This document shows, piece after piece, positions 1 to 5,938 of a stretch of 5,938 nt of DNA. The notes below the pieces were generated by a model. The model saw only the letters and a program-made list of their open reading frames with translations. It had not been told where the DNA came from and searched no databases. The first letter of the stretch is position 1; every line of letters begins with the position of its first letter. This DNA comes from UBA5336 sp039034035. GTDB lineage: Bacteria > Pseudomonadota > Alphaproteobacteria > Caulobacterales > Hyphomonadaceae. Where the stretch lies: NCBI GenBank assembly GCA_039034035.1, contig JBCCBN010000169.1, positions 1-5,938 of the forward strand, given 5' to 3'. Both the position numbers and the translations under genes were made by a program.

Positions 1-1216
1 GAAGATCAAGGTCGCAAACCCCGTAGTTGAGATGGATGGGGATGAAATGACCCGGATCATCTGGGCGATGATCAAGGACAGGCTGATCCATCCCTATCTG
101 GATATCGACCTGAAATATTTCGATCTCGGTATCGAAGCCCGGGACGCAACCGACGACCAGATCACCATCGATGCCGCCAACGCCACCAAGGAACACGGCG
201 TTGCCGTCAAATGTGCCACCATCACGCCAGACGAACAGCGGGTCGAGGAATTCGGCCTCAAGAAGATGTGGAAGTCTCCAAACGGCACGATCCGCAATAT
301 CCTAGGCGGCGTGGTGTTCCGCGAGCCCATCGTGATTTCGAATGTCCCGCGTCTGGTTCCCGGCTGGACCCAGCCTGTGGTGATCGGACGGCATGCGTTC
401 GGCGACCAATACCGCGCCACCGACATGCTGATCCCCGGCAAGGGCAAGCTCACCATGCGGTGGGAAGCCTCCGATGGTTCGGACAGTTTCGAGCATGAGA
501 TTTTCGACTTCCCCGAGGCCGGCATCGCCATGGGCATGTATAATCTCGACCAATCGATCCGGGATTTCGCCCGCGCCAGCCTCAATTACGGCCTGCAACG
601 CAAATGGCCCGTCTACATGTCGACCAAGAACACCATCATGAAAAAGTATGATGGCCGCTTCAAGGATATCTTCCAGGAGATCTTCGACACCGAATTCGCT
701 GACAAGTTCGCCGAATTCGGCGGGACCTACGAACACCGCCTGATCGATGACATGGTCGCAGCCGCTATGAAATGGTCCGGCGGCTACGTCTGGGCCTGCA
801 AGAACTATGATGGCGACGTACAGTCCGACACCGTCGCCCAGGGTTATGGATCGCTCGGCCTGATGACATCGGTCCTGATGTCGCCAGATGGCAAGACCGT
901 CGAGGCCGAGGCTGCGCACGGCACCGTCACCCGCCACTATCGCAACCACCAGAAAGGCGAAGCAACCTCCACCAACTCCATCGCCTCGATCTTCGCCTGG
1001 ACCCGCGGCCTCGCCCATCGCGGCCGGATGGACGGCACGCCAGAGGTCACCAAGTTCGCCGAAACGCTGGAAGAGACGGTGATTGAAACCGTCGAAGCCG
1101 GACAAATGACCAAGGACCTCGCCCTCCTGATCGGCCCAGACCAGGACTGGCTGACCACCGAAGGCTTCCTCGAAGCGGTGGCGACCAACTTCGAGAAGGC
1201 CATGGCCGCCGCTTAG
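1..1216 (+). CDS. icd: NADP-dependent isocitrate dehydrogenase, 5' end cut by the window
   Basis: Oxidatively decarboxylates isocitrate to 2-oxoglutarate with NADP+ in the cytosolic TCA cycle. The frame is open from base 2 (KIKVANPVVEMDGDEMTRII) to TAG at 1214-1216, giving 404 visible residues. Aligned from memory with human IDH1, only two residues (such as Met-Ala) are missing, so the full protein is about 406 aa; the internal ATG at 32 is not the start. Visible family hallmarks: the isocitrate-binding SPNGTIRN segment; GRHAFGDQYRATD, whose Arg (codon 389-391) falls at the position of human IDH1 Arg132; STKNTI with the catalytic Lys; the metal-binding Asp segments LIDDMVA and NYDGDVQSD; and the NADP-binding AAHGTVTRHYR. 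This is the homodimeric eukaryote-like type common in Alphaproteobacteria, not the E. coli type. All key residues look intact. A strong hairpin follows 23 bases after the stop, so it is probably the last gene of its transcript. Confidence 0.97.
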   Translation, partial: KIKVANPVVEMDGDEMTRIIWAMIKDRLIHPYLDIDLKYFDLGIEARDATDDQITIDAANATKEHGVAVKCATITPDEQRVEEFGLKKMWKSPNGTIRNILGGVVFREPIVISNVPRLVPGWTQPVVIGRHAFGDQYRATDMLIPGKGKLTMRWEASDGSDSFEHEIFDFPEAGIAMGMYNLDQSIRDFARASLNYGLQRKWPVYMSTKNTIMKKYDGRFKDIFQEIFDTEFADKFAEFGGTYEHRLIDDMVAAAMKWSGGYVWACKNYDGDVQSDTVAQGYGSLGLMTSVLMSPDGKTVEAEAAHGTVTRHYRNHQKGEATSTNSIASIFAWTRGLAHRGRMDGTPEVTKFAETLEETVIETVEAGQMTKDLALLIGPDQDWLTTEGFLEAVATNFEKAMAAA

Positions 1217-1239
1217 CAGCGACCATACCCAGCCCAGAA

Positions 1240-1273
1240 AATGGCGGCGCCCGGCCGGGTGCCGCCATTCTTG
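1240..1273 (+). terminator. GC-rich hairpin terminator after icd, possibly bidirectional
   Basis: The arms 1240-1252 and 1257-1269 pair over 13 base pairs (one G-U, at 1249/1260) around a GGCC loop at 1253-1256. The outer nine pairs are perfect (AATGGCGGC with GCCGCCATT). The hairpin sits 23 bases after the icd stop and before trhO. The downstream tail is short (ATTCTT) rather than a long U run; on the other strand the tail reads ATTTTCT. This fits an intrinsic terminator with a weak tail. The ATG at 1241 lies inside the left arm and is therefore unlikely to be a translation start. Confidence 0.72.
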
Positions 1274-1299
1274 CGAAAGCGGACAGTTTTGCCCATATC
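1271..1299 (+). promoter_or_regulatory. Candidate sigma-70-type promoter for trhO
   Basis: TTGCGA (1271-1276, four of six matches to TTGACA), a 17-base spacer and CATATC (1294-1299, three of six matches to TATAAT) lie between the icd terminator and trhO. Transcription starting seven or eight bases after the -10 box would begin at or next to the trhO ATG at 1307, implying a leaderless mRNA. The match is weak and was found by eye. Confidence 0.27.
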
Positions 1300-1306
1300 T
1301 CCGGTC

Positions 1307-2233
1307 ATGCCCGCCCCTTTCCGCATCGCTGCCCTCTACAAATTCACGCCAATCGACGATCCCGGCGCGACCCGCTCGGCCCTGCTGGACAGGCTCGCTC
1401 CGCTTTCGCTGTGCGGAACGCTCCTGATCGCCCCTGAGGGCATCAACGGGACAATCGCCGGCACGGCGGATGCCATCGCCCAGGCCATCGACGCACTCCG
1501 CTCCTTGCCCGGCTGCTCGGGTTTGGACGTGAAGTACTCCGATGCGAACAGCGCCCCCTTCCGCCGATTCAAGATCCGTCTGAAACGCGAAATCGTCACC
1601 ATGGGCGAGCCGGATGCCGACCCCAATCGCGTCGTCGGCACCTATGTCGCCGCTACCGATTGGAACACCCTGCTCCAGGACCCAGGTACCGTGGTGATCG
1701 ACACCCGAAACGACTACGAAGTCGGCATCGGCACCTTCGAAGGCGCCATCAATCCCCACACCATCAGTTTCGGCGAATTTCCCGACTGGTTCCGCCGAAC
1801 GTTTGACGGCGCCGCGCCCCGAAAGGTGGCCATGTTCTGCACCGGCGGCATCCGCTGCGAGAAAGCCACCAGCTTCGTCAAACAGCTCGGAATTGACGAT
1901 GTTTTCCATCTCGAAGGCGGCATCCTGCGCTACCTGGAAACGGTCCCCAAACCGGAGAGCCTGTGGCGCGGGGAGTGCTTCGTGTTTGATGAACGTGTCT
2001 CGGTCGGTCACGGCCTGAAACCGGGCGAGGCCGTACTTTGCCGCGCCTGCAAATACCCGGTAACGCTGGCAGAGCGCACCCACCCAGACTACGAACAGGG
2101 CGTGGCTTGCCGCCGCTGCGCCACCACAACAACCGACGAGCAGAAAGCTCGCTTTCGCGAGCGCCAACATCAGATTGCCCGCGCCGAAGCCCGCGGAATA
2201 CCCCATCTGGGCCAACATGCTCCCGATCTCTGA
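1307..2233 (+). CDS. trhO: tRNA uridine-34 hydroxylase TrhO (YceA, rhodanese-domain protein)
   Basis: TrhO uses O2 to hydroxylate U34 of tRNAs to 5-hydroxyuridine, the first step towards cmo5U/mo5U wobble modification (established for E. coli YceA and the Bacillus homologue). From ATG 1307 the protein is 308 aa (E. coli is about 350). An N-terminal UPF0176-type domain covers roughly residues 5-95 (FRIAALYKFTPI, APEGINGTIAG). The rhodanese domain covers roughly 115-215, with VVIDTRNDYEV and the active loop CTGGIRCEK, giving Cys178 (codon 1838-1840) and Cys184. Then come FVFDERVSVGHGL and a C-terminal CxxC-x19-CxxC (Cys245, 248, 268, 271) that looks like a zinc ribbon. I chose 1307 because family homology begins at MPAPFRIAALYKF and because the earlier in-frame ATG (1241) is inside the terminator hairpin. 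No Shine-Dalgarno sequence is visible upstream. The 3' end overlaps the next gene by 17 bases. Confidence 0.93.
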   Translation: MPAPFRIAALYKFTPIDDPGATRSALLDRLAPLSLCGTLLIAPEGINGTIAGTADAIAQAIDALRSLPGCSGLDVKYSDANSAPFRRFKIRLKREIVTMGEPDADPNRVVGTYVAATDWNTLLQDPGTVVIDTRNDYEVGIGTFEGAINPHTISFGEFPDWFRRTFDGAAPRKVAMFCTGGIRCEKATSFVKQLGIDDVFHLEGGILRYLETVPKPESLWRGECFVFDERVSVGHGLKPGEAVLCRACKYPVTLAERTHPDYEQGVACRRCATTTTDEQKARFRERQHQIARAEARGIPHLGQHAPDL

Positions 2234-2906
2234 GCCTCCGGTCCTGTGGTCGTTTCGGCGCTGCCCCTATGCGATGCGCGCCCGGCTGGCCTTGGCGGTC
2301 AGCGAAACACCGGTCTGGCTGCGGGAAGTGGTCTTGCGCGACAAACCTTCGGCCATGCTGGACGCGTCGCCGAAGGGCACCGTTCCCGTCCTCGTCCTCA
2401 GCGACGGCACCGTGATCGATCAGAGCCGTGACATCATGCTGTGGGCGCTCAATCGGCATGATCCGGAGCGCTGGCTCGCCGGCAACCTACATTCCCACAT
2501 TGCCCGCATTGACGAGAATGACGCCCGCTTCAAACACCATCTCGACCGATACAAATATCCGGACCGCTACGGCCTCCCCGACGGCCTTGCCGATCGCGCT
2601 AAAGGGTTCGCCATCCTTCAGACCTGGGATCAGCAGCTGGCAAAGACCCCGTTTCTGAACGGCGAGGTTTTCGGCCTCACGGACGCCGCCCTCGCCCCTT
2701 TCGTCCGGCAATTCGCCAACACCGACAGGGCCTGGTTTGACCAACAGGCTCTGTCACATCTCCAGGCCTGGCTAGCTGATTTTCTCGCCAGCGACCGGTT
2801 CGCCGCAATCATGACGAAGCATGCTAAATGGGAGGCCGGGCCAGGGCACTTGTCCTTCTCCGGTCTTGTCTTTTCCGAACAGCCGGACCATAAGGCGGGT
2901 CCCTGA
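2217..2906 (+). CDS. Glutathione S-transferase family protein
   Basis: A 229-aa soluble GST-like protein. The N-terminal thioredoxin-fold domain (about residues 7-85) carries LWSFRRCPYAMRARLAL with a predicted active-site Cys16 in a CPYA motif, the cis-proline loop KGTVPVL (Pro57) and a glutathione-binding DQSRDI (Asp68, Ser70). The rest (about 100-215) fits the all-helical GST C-domain, e.g. FLNGEVFGLTDAALAPFVRQ. The Cys active site resembles omega/beta-class GSTs and glutaredoxin-2 more than Tyr/Ser GSTs, which suggests thiol transfer or reduction rather than xenobiotic conjugation; the substrate is unknown. The start is the first ATG in frame (2217). A TTG at 2175 would extend it deeper into trhO without adding homology. 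It overlaps trhO by 17 bases with no clear Shine-Dalgarno sequence, so translational coupling is likely. About 15 C-terminal residues look like a non-conserved tail, and this stretch holds a candidate promoter for the tRNA that follows 17 bases after the stop. Confidence 0.87.
   Translation: MLPISEPPVLWSFRRCPYAMRARLALAVSETPVWLREVVLRDKPSAMLDASPKGTVPVLVLSDGTVIDQSRDIMLWALNRHDPERWLAGNLHSHIARIDENDARFKHHLDRYKYPDRYGLPDGLADRAKGFAILQTWDQQLAKTPFLNGEVFGLTDAALAPFVRQFANTDRAWFDQQALSHLQAWLADFLASDRFAAIMTKHAKWEAGPGHLSFSGLVFSEQPDHKAGP
2866..2894 (+). promoter_or_regulatory. Candidate tRNA-Pro promoter inside the gst 3' end
   Basis: TTGTCT (2866-2871) and CATAAG (2889-2894) each match the sigma-70 consensus at four of six positions and are separated by an optimal 17 bases. 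A GC-rich discriminator (GCGGG) follows. The predicted start near 2901 would leave a 5' leader of roughly 23 bases before the mature tRNA at 2924. GC-rich discriminators are typical of stable-RNA promoters under stringent control. Found by eye; the tRNA could instead be processed from the trhO-gst transcript. Confidence 0.35.
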
Positions 2907-2923
2907 CGGGGCCGAGCCCTGAT

Positions 2924-3000
2924 CGGAGTGTAGCTCAGCCTGGTAGAGCACTGTCTTCGGGAGGCAGGGGCCGGAGGTTCGAATCCTCTCACTCCGACCA
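2924..3000 (+). tRNA. tRNA-Pro, anticodon CGG
   Basis: A 77-base tRNA that folds completely. The acceptor stem is CGGAGTG/CACTCCG; the D stem is GCTC/GAGC with GG in the loop. The anticodon stem is CTGTC/GGCAG (one G-U) around loop TTCGGGA. The T stem is GGAGG/CCTCT (one G-U) with TTCGAAT in the loop. CCA is encoded at 2998-3000. Anticodon CGG (2958-2960) reads CCG proline codons. G37, C1-G72 and A73 match bacterial proline tRNA identity. It lies 17 bases after the gst stop, on the same strand. Confidence 0.97.
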
Positions 3001-3045
3001 TAGCTCAGCCAGAAGTTTCCAGAAATTCCGGCATCACAGACGTCG

Positions 3046-3100
3046 ATTATCGCCTCGGGGCCGCTCATCGCGGTAATGCTGCGCCAAACGCGTTCGCAGC
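3046..3100 (+). other. Two directly adjacent hairpins downstream of tRNA-Pro
   Basis: ATTATCGC (3046-3053) pairs with GCGGTAAT (3070-3077), and the next base begins a second stem, GCTGCG (3078-3083) with CGCAGC (3095-3100), loop 11 bases. They could form the 3' end of the tRNA precursor or a transcription pause or termination element, but no U tract follows. Stems this short arise by chance in GC-rich DNA, so a function is unproven. Confidence 0.3.
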
Positions 3101-3271
3101 GACTACCACTCGGTCAAGCACACATTGCTTGCCGCCTGCTCCCACCAAAACCCGACCACGATAGAAGGCCAAAGCGCTATCATACCAGCGGGGGCGCCGA
3201 TCCGACATCGGTTAGCCGGTTCGAATGAGCCGCCCAGTTCCTCACACCGTGATCGCGCGTTTGGCAGCGAC
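3090..3271. repeat. Imperfect direct repeat pair in the intergenic region
   Basis: GCGTTCGCAGCGAC (3090-3103) recurs as GCGTTTGGCAGCGAC (3257-3271), differing by one substitution and one inserted base, with GCAGCGAC identical in both. The copies are 167 bases apart. Each copy overlaps one arm of a small hairpin. No known element is recognised; this could be chance or a decayed duplication. Confidence 0.35.
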
Positions 3272-3334
3272 CGTCTGCCGACTATGAGCCTAAACAGACC
3301 GCCCGCCATCCCGAGATGAACGCGATTTCAACCT

Positions 3335-5938
3335 TCAGGCGGCAACGCTCTGCAAGGCCTGCCTGACGGCTTCAACCGCATCTTCCGCCTTGTCACCATG
3401 GGGGCCGCCAGCCTGCGCCATATCCGGCCGGCCACCGCCGCCCTTGCCACCTACCGCCGCGCTCGCAACCCGGACAAGGTCCACTGCCGAAATGCGCCCG
3501 GTCAGATCCTCGGTCACCCCTACAGACACTGACGCCTTGCCGTCATTCACGCCGATGAAGACCACGACGCCGGAGCCGACCTGCACTTTCGCGTCGTCGA
3601 TCAGGGCTCGCAAATCCTTCGCGCCCACTCCTTCGGCAATGCGAGCGAGCAATTTCGTTCCCGCTATCTCTTCGGGCCTGGCCCGCGCCGCACCTCCTCC
3701 CCCCATGGCCAGCGCCTTCTTGGCGTCTGTCAGTGCACGCTCCAGGGTCTTGCGTTCCTCGACAAGCCCCGTAAGCCGGTCCGAAAGCCCCTTCACGGGC
3801 ACCTTCAGTTGCTCCGCCAGATCCTCAAGAAGCCGCGAGCGCCCCTTCAGGTAGTCAAGAGCCTCTGCACCTGTCGCCGCTTCGATACGTCGAACGCCCG
3901 CCGACACACCCGTTTCAGTGAGTATGGTGAACACCCCGATTTCGCCCGTTCGCTCCACATGGGTCCCGCCGCACAACTCAACCGAATACGCTTTCTCTGG
4001 CGCCACCAAGTCGCGTCCCATGCTCAACACACGCACGCTCTCGCCATACTTTTCCCCGAACAGCGCGAGGGCACCCGCCTCGATCGCCGCATCCGGCGCC
4101 ATCACATCCATGCCCACTGGCGAATTCTGACGAATGACGCCGTTAACCATCTCCTCTATCGCCTCAAGCTCCGCTCCGGTGACCGGTTCACCATGGGAAA
4201 AGTCGAACCGCAAGCGGTCCTCCTCCACCAAAGATCCCTTCTGCGTGACATGTGTTCCCAGAACTTTTCTGAGCGCAGCGTGCAGCAGATGGGTCGCTGA
4301 GTGGTTCGCCATCAAGCGTTGCCGCCGATCGCCGTCCACCGCCAACTGTGCCTTCATGCCGGTGCGGATCTTGCCTGCAACAATCTCGCCCATGTGCACG
4401 TGCAGCCCGCCCGCCTGTTTCTGGGTGTCACGCACCACGACTTCTGCGCCGTTGGAAAATACGATCCTGCCCCGGTCGCCGGCCTGCCCGCCGCTCTCGC
4501 CATAGAAGGGCGTCCTGTCGAACACGAGTGACACCGCGCCGACTTCGGCCGAGCCAGTCGCCTTGCCGTTGCGAATGATCGCCCTGAGCTTCGCTTCGCT
4601 ATCCAACGCGCCATAGCCCAGAAACTCCGTCGGGCCGACCGATTCCATCAGGCTGAGCCAAAGCCCATCTTCGCTCGCGTCTCCCGAGCCTGACCAGGCC
4701 TTGCGGGACTCGGCCTTCTGGCGCGCCATCGCCGTTTCGAAGCCCTCGGCATCGACACCGATCCCTCGTCCCCGCAAAATATCCGCTGTCAGATCGGACG
4801 GAAATCCAAACGTATCATAGAGTTTGAACGCCACATCTCCTGGAAACACCTCTCCCTCACCCAGGGGGGCAGCCGCCTCATTGAGCAGGGCCAGGCCGCG
4901 CCCCAGAGTGTCCTGGAACCGTGCCTCTTCCTGCTCCAATCCCGCCACGATCGCCTCCTGTGCCCGCGAAAGGTCGGGATAAGCCGCGCCCATCTGCTCG
5001 ATCAGCGCCGGGACCAGTCGGTACATGCTCGGCTCCCGAGCGCCCAGTATATGCCCATGGCGCATCGCTCTGCGCATGATCCGCCGAAGCACATAGCCGC
5101 GCCCCTCATTAGCGGGCAAAACGCCATCGGCGATCAGAAAGGATGATGCTCGCAAATGGTCCGCAATGACCCGAAACGAAGACAGGGCGTCCCCTTTCGC
5201 CTTCCGATCATAAACACTCTCGGCGTTGGAAATGATCCCCTGAAAGAGATCAATATCATAGTTGTTATGCACACCCTGGAGCACCGCCGCCATGCGCTCC
5301 AGCCCCATGCCCGTATCAATGGATGGCTTTGGCAGCGAGGTCCGTTCTCCGTTTGCGGACTGGTCAAACTGCATGAACACCAGATTCCAGATCTCGACGA
5401 ACCGGTCGCCATCCTCATCCGGCGACCCGGGCAAGCCGCCGGGTATGTCCGGCCCATGGTCATAGAAGATCTCCGAGCACGGTCCGCACGGACCGGTGTC
5501 GCCCATGGACCAGAAATTGTCCGACCCTGCGATCCCGATGATCCTGTCGTCCTGCAAACCAGAGACGCGCCGCCATATGCCGCGCGCTTCCTCATCATCG
5601 ATGTAAACCGTGACAACCAGTTTCGCCGGGTCGAGCGCGAGCGTCCCAGTTACAAATTCCCATGCGTAAACAATGGCCTCTTCCTTGAAATAATCTCCAA
5701 ACGAGAAATTCCCGAGCATCTCGAAAAAGGTGTGATGGCGCGCGGTGTAGCCAACATTGTCGAGATCATTGTGCTTCCCGCCGGCCCGTACGCATTTCTG
5801 GGCGCTGACGGCTCGCGGGCCAGCTGGCGTCTCCTTGCCCGTAAACACATTCTTGAAGGGGACCATGCCAGCATTGACGAACAACAAGCTTGGATCATTC
5901 TGCGGGACCAGCGGTGCCGATGCGATCCGTTGGTGATC
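3335..5938 (-). CDS. alaS: Alanyl-tRNA synthetase, N-terminus cut by the window
   Basis: Charges tRNA-Ala with alanine (class II synthetase, cytosolic) and clears mischarged Ser/Gly-tRNA-Ala. 867 residues are visible, ending in TGA at 3337-3335. The frame stays open to 5938 (DHQRIASAPLVPQNDPSLLF), so TTG 5887 is not the start; about 18 residues are missing and the whole protein is near 885 aa. Numbering from 5938: catalytic core with LLFVNAGMVPFKNVF (18-32), HHTFFEMLGNFSFGDYF (68-84) and motif-3 GMGLERM (from about 211); tRNA-binding GRGYVLRRIMRRAMRHG from 279; editing domain zinc ligands His546 and His550 (HSATH) and Cys656 and His660 (CGGTH), all present; C-terminal DHHA1-type glycine-rich segment around 829-845 (GGKGGGGRPDMAQAGG). 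Intact and ordinary. It converges on tRNA-Pro across 334 bases. Its promoter lies outside the window. In many Alphaproteobacteria recA lies next to alaS, with icd not far away. Confidence 0.98.
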   Translation of the reverse strand, partial: DHQRIASAPLVPQNDPSLLFVNAGMVPFKNVFTGKETPAGPRAVSAQKCVRAGGKHNDLDNVGYTARHHTFFEMLGNFSFGDYFKEEAIVYAWEFVTGTLALDPAKLVVTVYIDDEEARGIWRRVSGLQDDRIIGIAGSDNFWSMGDTGPCGPCSEIFYDHGPDIPGGLPGSPDEDGDRFVEIWNLVFMQFDQSANGERTSLPKPSIDTGMGLERMAAVLQGVHNNYDIDLFQGIISNAESVYDRKAKGDALSSFRVIADHLRASSFLIADGVLPANEGRGYVLRRIMRRAMRHGHILGAREPSMYRLVPALIEQMGAAYPDLSRAQEAIVAGLEQEEARFQDTLGRGLALLNEAAAPLGEGEVFPGDVAFKLYDTFGFPSDLTADILRGRGIGVDAEGFETAMARQKAESRKAWSGSGDASEDGLWLSLMESVGPTEFLGYGALDSEAKLRAIIRNGKATGSAEVGAVSLVFDRTPFYGESGGQAGDRGRIVFSNGAEVVVRDTQKQAGGLHVHMGEIVAGKIRTGMKAQLAVDGDRRQRLMANHSATHLLHAALRKVLGTHVTQKGSLVEEDRLRFDFSHGEPVTGAELEAIEEMVNGVIRQNSPVGMDVMAPDAAIEAGALALFGEKYGESVRVLSMGRDLVAPEKAYSVELCGGTHVERTGEIGVFTILTETGVSAGVRRIEAATGAEALDYLKGRSRLLEDLAEQLKVPVKGLSDRLTGLVEERKTLERALTDAKKALAMGGGGAARARPEEIAGTKLLARIAEGVGAKDLRALIDDAKVQVGSGVVVFIGVNDGKASVSVGVTEDLTGRISAVDLVRVASAAVGGKGGGGRPDMAQAGGPHGDKAEDAVEAVRQALQSVAA

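Larger units (their letters stand above)
3001..3334. other. Convergent intergenic region between tRNA-Pro and alaS; no gene recognised
   Basis: This 334-base gap separates the plus-strand tRNA from the end of the minus-strand alaS. The reading frames in it are short (64 and 68 residues), unfamiliar and lack clear ribosome binding sites, so I call no gene. Small inverted repeats are visible: 3046-3053 with 3070-3077 (8 pairs, one G-U), 3078-3083 with 3095-3100 (6 perfect pairs), 3115-3120 with 3126-3131 (6 perfect, 5-base loop), 3197-3201 with 3207-3211 (5 perfect) and 3261-3267 with 3275-3281 (7, one G-U). None is followed by a T run on either strand, so I see no clear intrinsic terminator for the tRNA or for alaS. 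Confidence 0.6.

Noticed and set aside
2175..2216. Upstream TTG start for the GST gene
   Set aside because: It would extend the overlap with trhO to 59 bases and add 14 residues with no similarity to GST N-termini; the ATG at 2217 sits close before the thioredoxin-fold strand.
302..2218. 638-codon open frame on the minus strand across icd, the terminator and trhO
   Set aside because: It lies opposite two clearly recognised genes, crosses the icd-trhO terminator, and has low-complexity Gly/Ala/Asp-rich composition with no recognisable domain. Long antisense frames of this kind are expected from GC-rich codon bias.
2924..3000. The tRNA-Pro as the attachment site of an integrated mobile element
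   Set aside because: There is no integrase gene nearby and no full copy of the tRNA 3' end downstream; alaS follows within 334 bases, leaving no room for an intact element.
3061..3073. CCGC/GCGG hairpin as an intrinsic terminator for the tRNA
   Set aside because: Only four base pairs and no T tract follow; it also competes with the longer 3046-3077 stem.
3103..3309. 68-codon minus-strand frame downstream of alaS, with an ATG start
   Set aside because: No clear ribosome binding site, no recognisable motif or membrane segment, and it contains the intergenic hairpins and repeats. It could be a small gene only if homologues exist.
3125..3319. 64-codon plus-strand frame whose beginning (MLAACSHQ) resembles a lipoprotein signal
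   Set aside because: The start would be TTG, there is no hydrophobic signal core before the Cys and no ribosome binding site, and the frame is too short to separate from chance.
3809..4300. 163-codon plus-strand frame inside alaS
   Set aside because: It is antisense to the conserved editing domain of AlaRS and its His/Arg-rich translation matches no family I know; it is a shadow frame.
1..5938. CRISPR array, toxin-antitoxin pair, defence or biosynthetic island
   Set aside because: No regularly spaced repeats and no such genes are present; all long frames on the coding strands are housekeeping or GST-family genes.

Overview
The window looks like a chromosomal housekeeping segment from an alphaproteobacterium. 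Three things point there: a GC-rich sequence (roughly 60% by eye), a homodimeric eukaryote-type NADP isocitrate dehydrogenase, and a tRNA-Pro of typical alphaproteobacterial form. Similarity of the TrhO and AlaRS proteins as I remember the family suggests Caulobacterales or Hyphomonadales-like relatives, but I cannot fix the genus.

Layout, left to right. Plus strand: icd (missing about two codons at the left edge, ends at 1216); a strong GC hairpin (1240-1269) that probably terminates icd; trhO, the tRNA U34 hydroxylase (1307-2233); a glutathione S-transferase-like gene overlapping trhO by 17 bases (2217-2906); and tRNA-Pro(CGG) with encoded CCA (2924-3000). Then comes a gene-free convergent intergenic region (3001-3334) with several small hairpins and repeats but no convincing gene. 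Minus strand: alaS, alanyl-tRNA synthetase (3335 to beyond 5938), missing roughly its first 18 codons past the right edge.

Functionally, icd belongs to the TCA cycle and NADPH supply. trhO, tRNA-Pro and alaS all serve translation: TrhO makes 5-hydroxyuridine at position 34 of tRNAs for four-codon boxes, which include Ala and Pro. The GST-like protein is probably co-translated with TrhO and has no assigned substrate.

I found no convincing undescribed system. The points most worth a second look are the trhO-gst overlap, a probable leaderless start for trhO, a candidate tRNA promoter inside the gst gene, and the repeat- and hairpin-bearing 3001-3334 intergenic region. A 1.9-kb antisense reading frame across icd and trhO is best explained as a shadow of GC-rich codon use.
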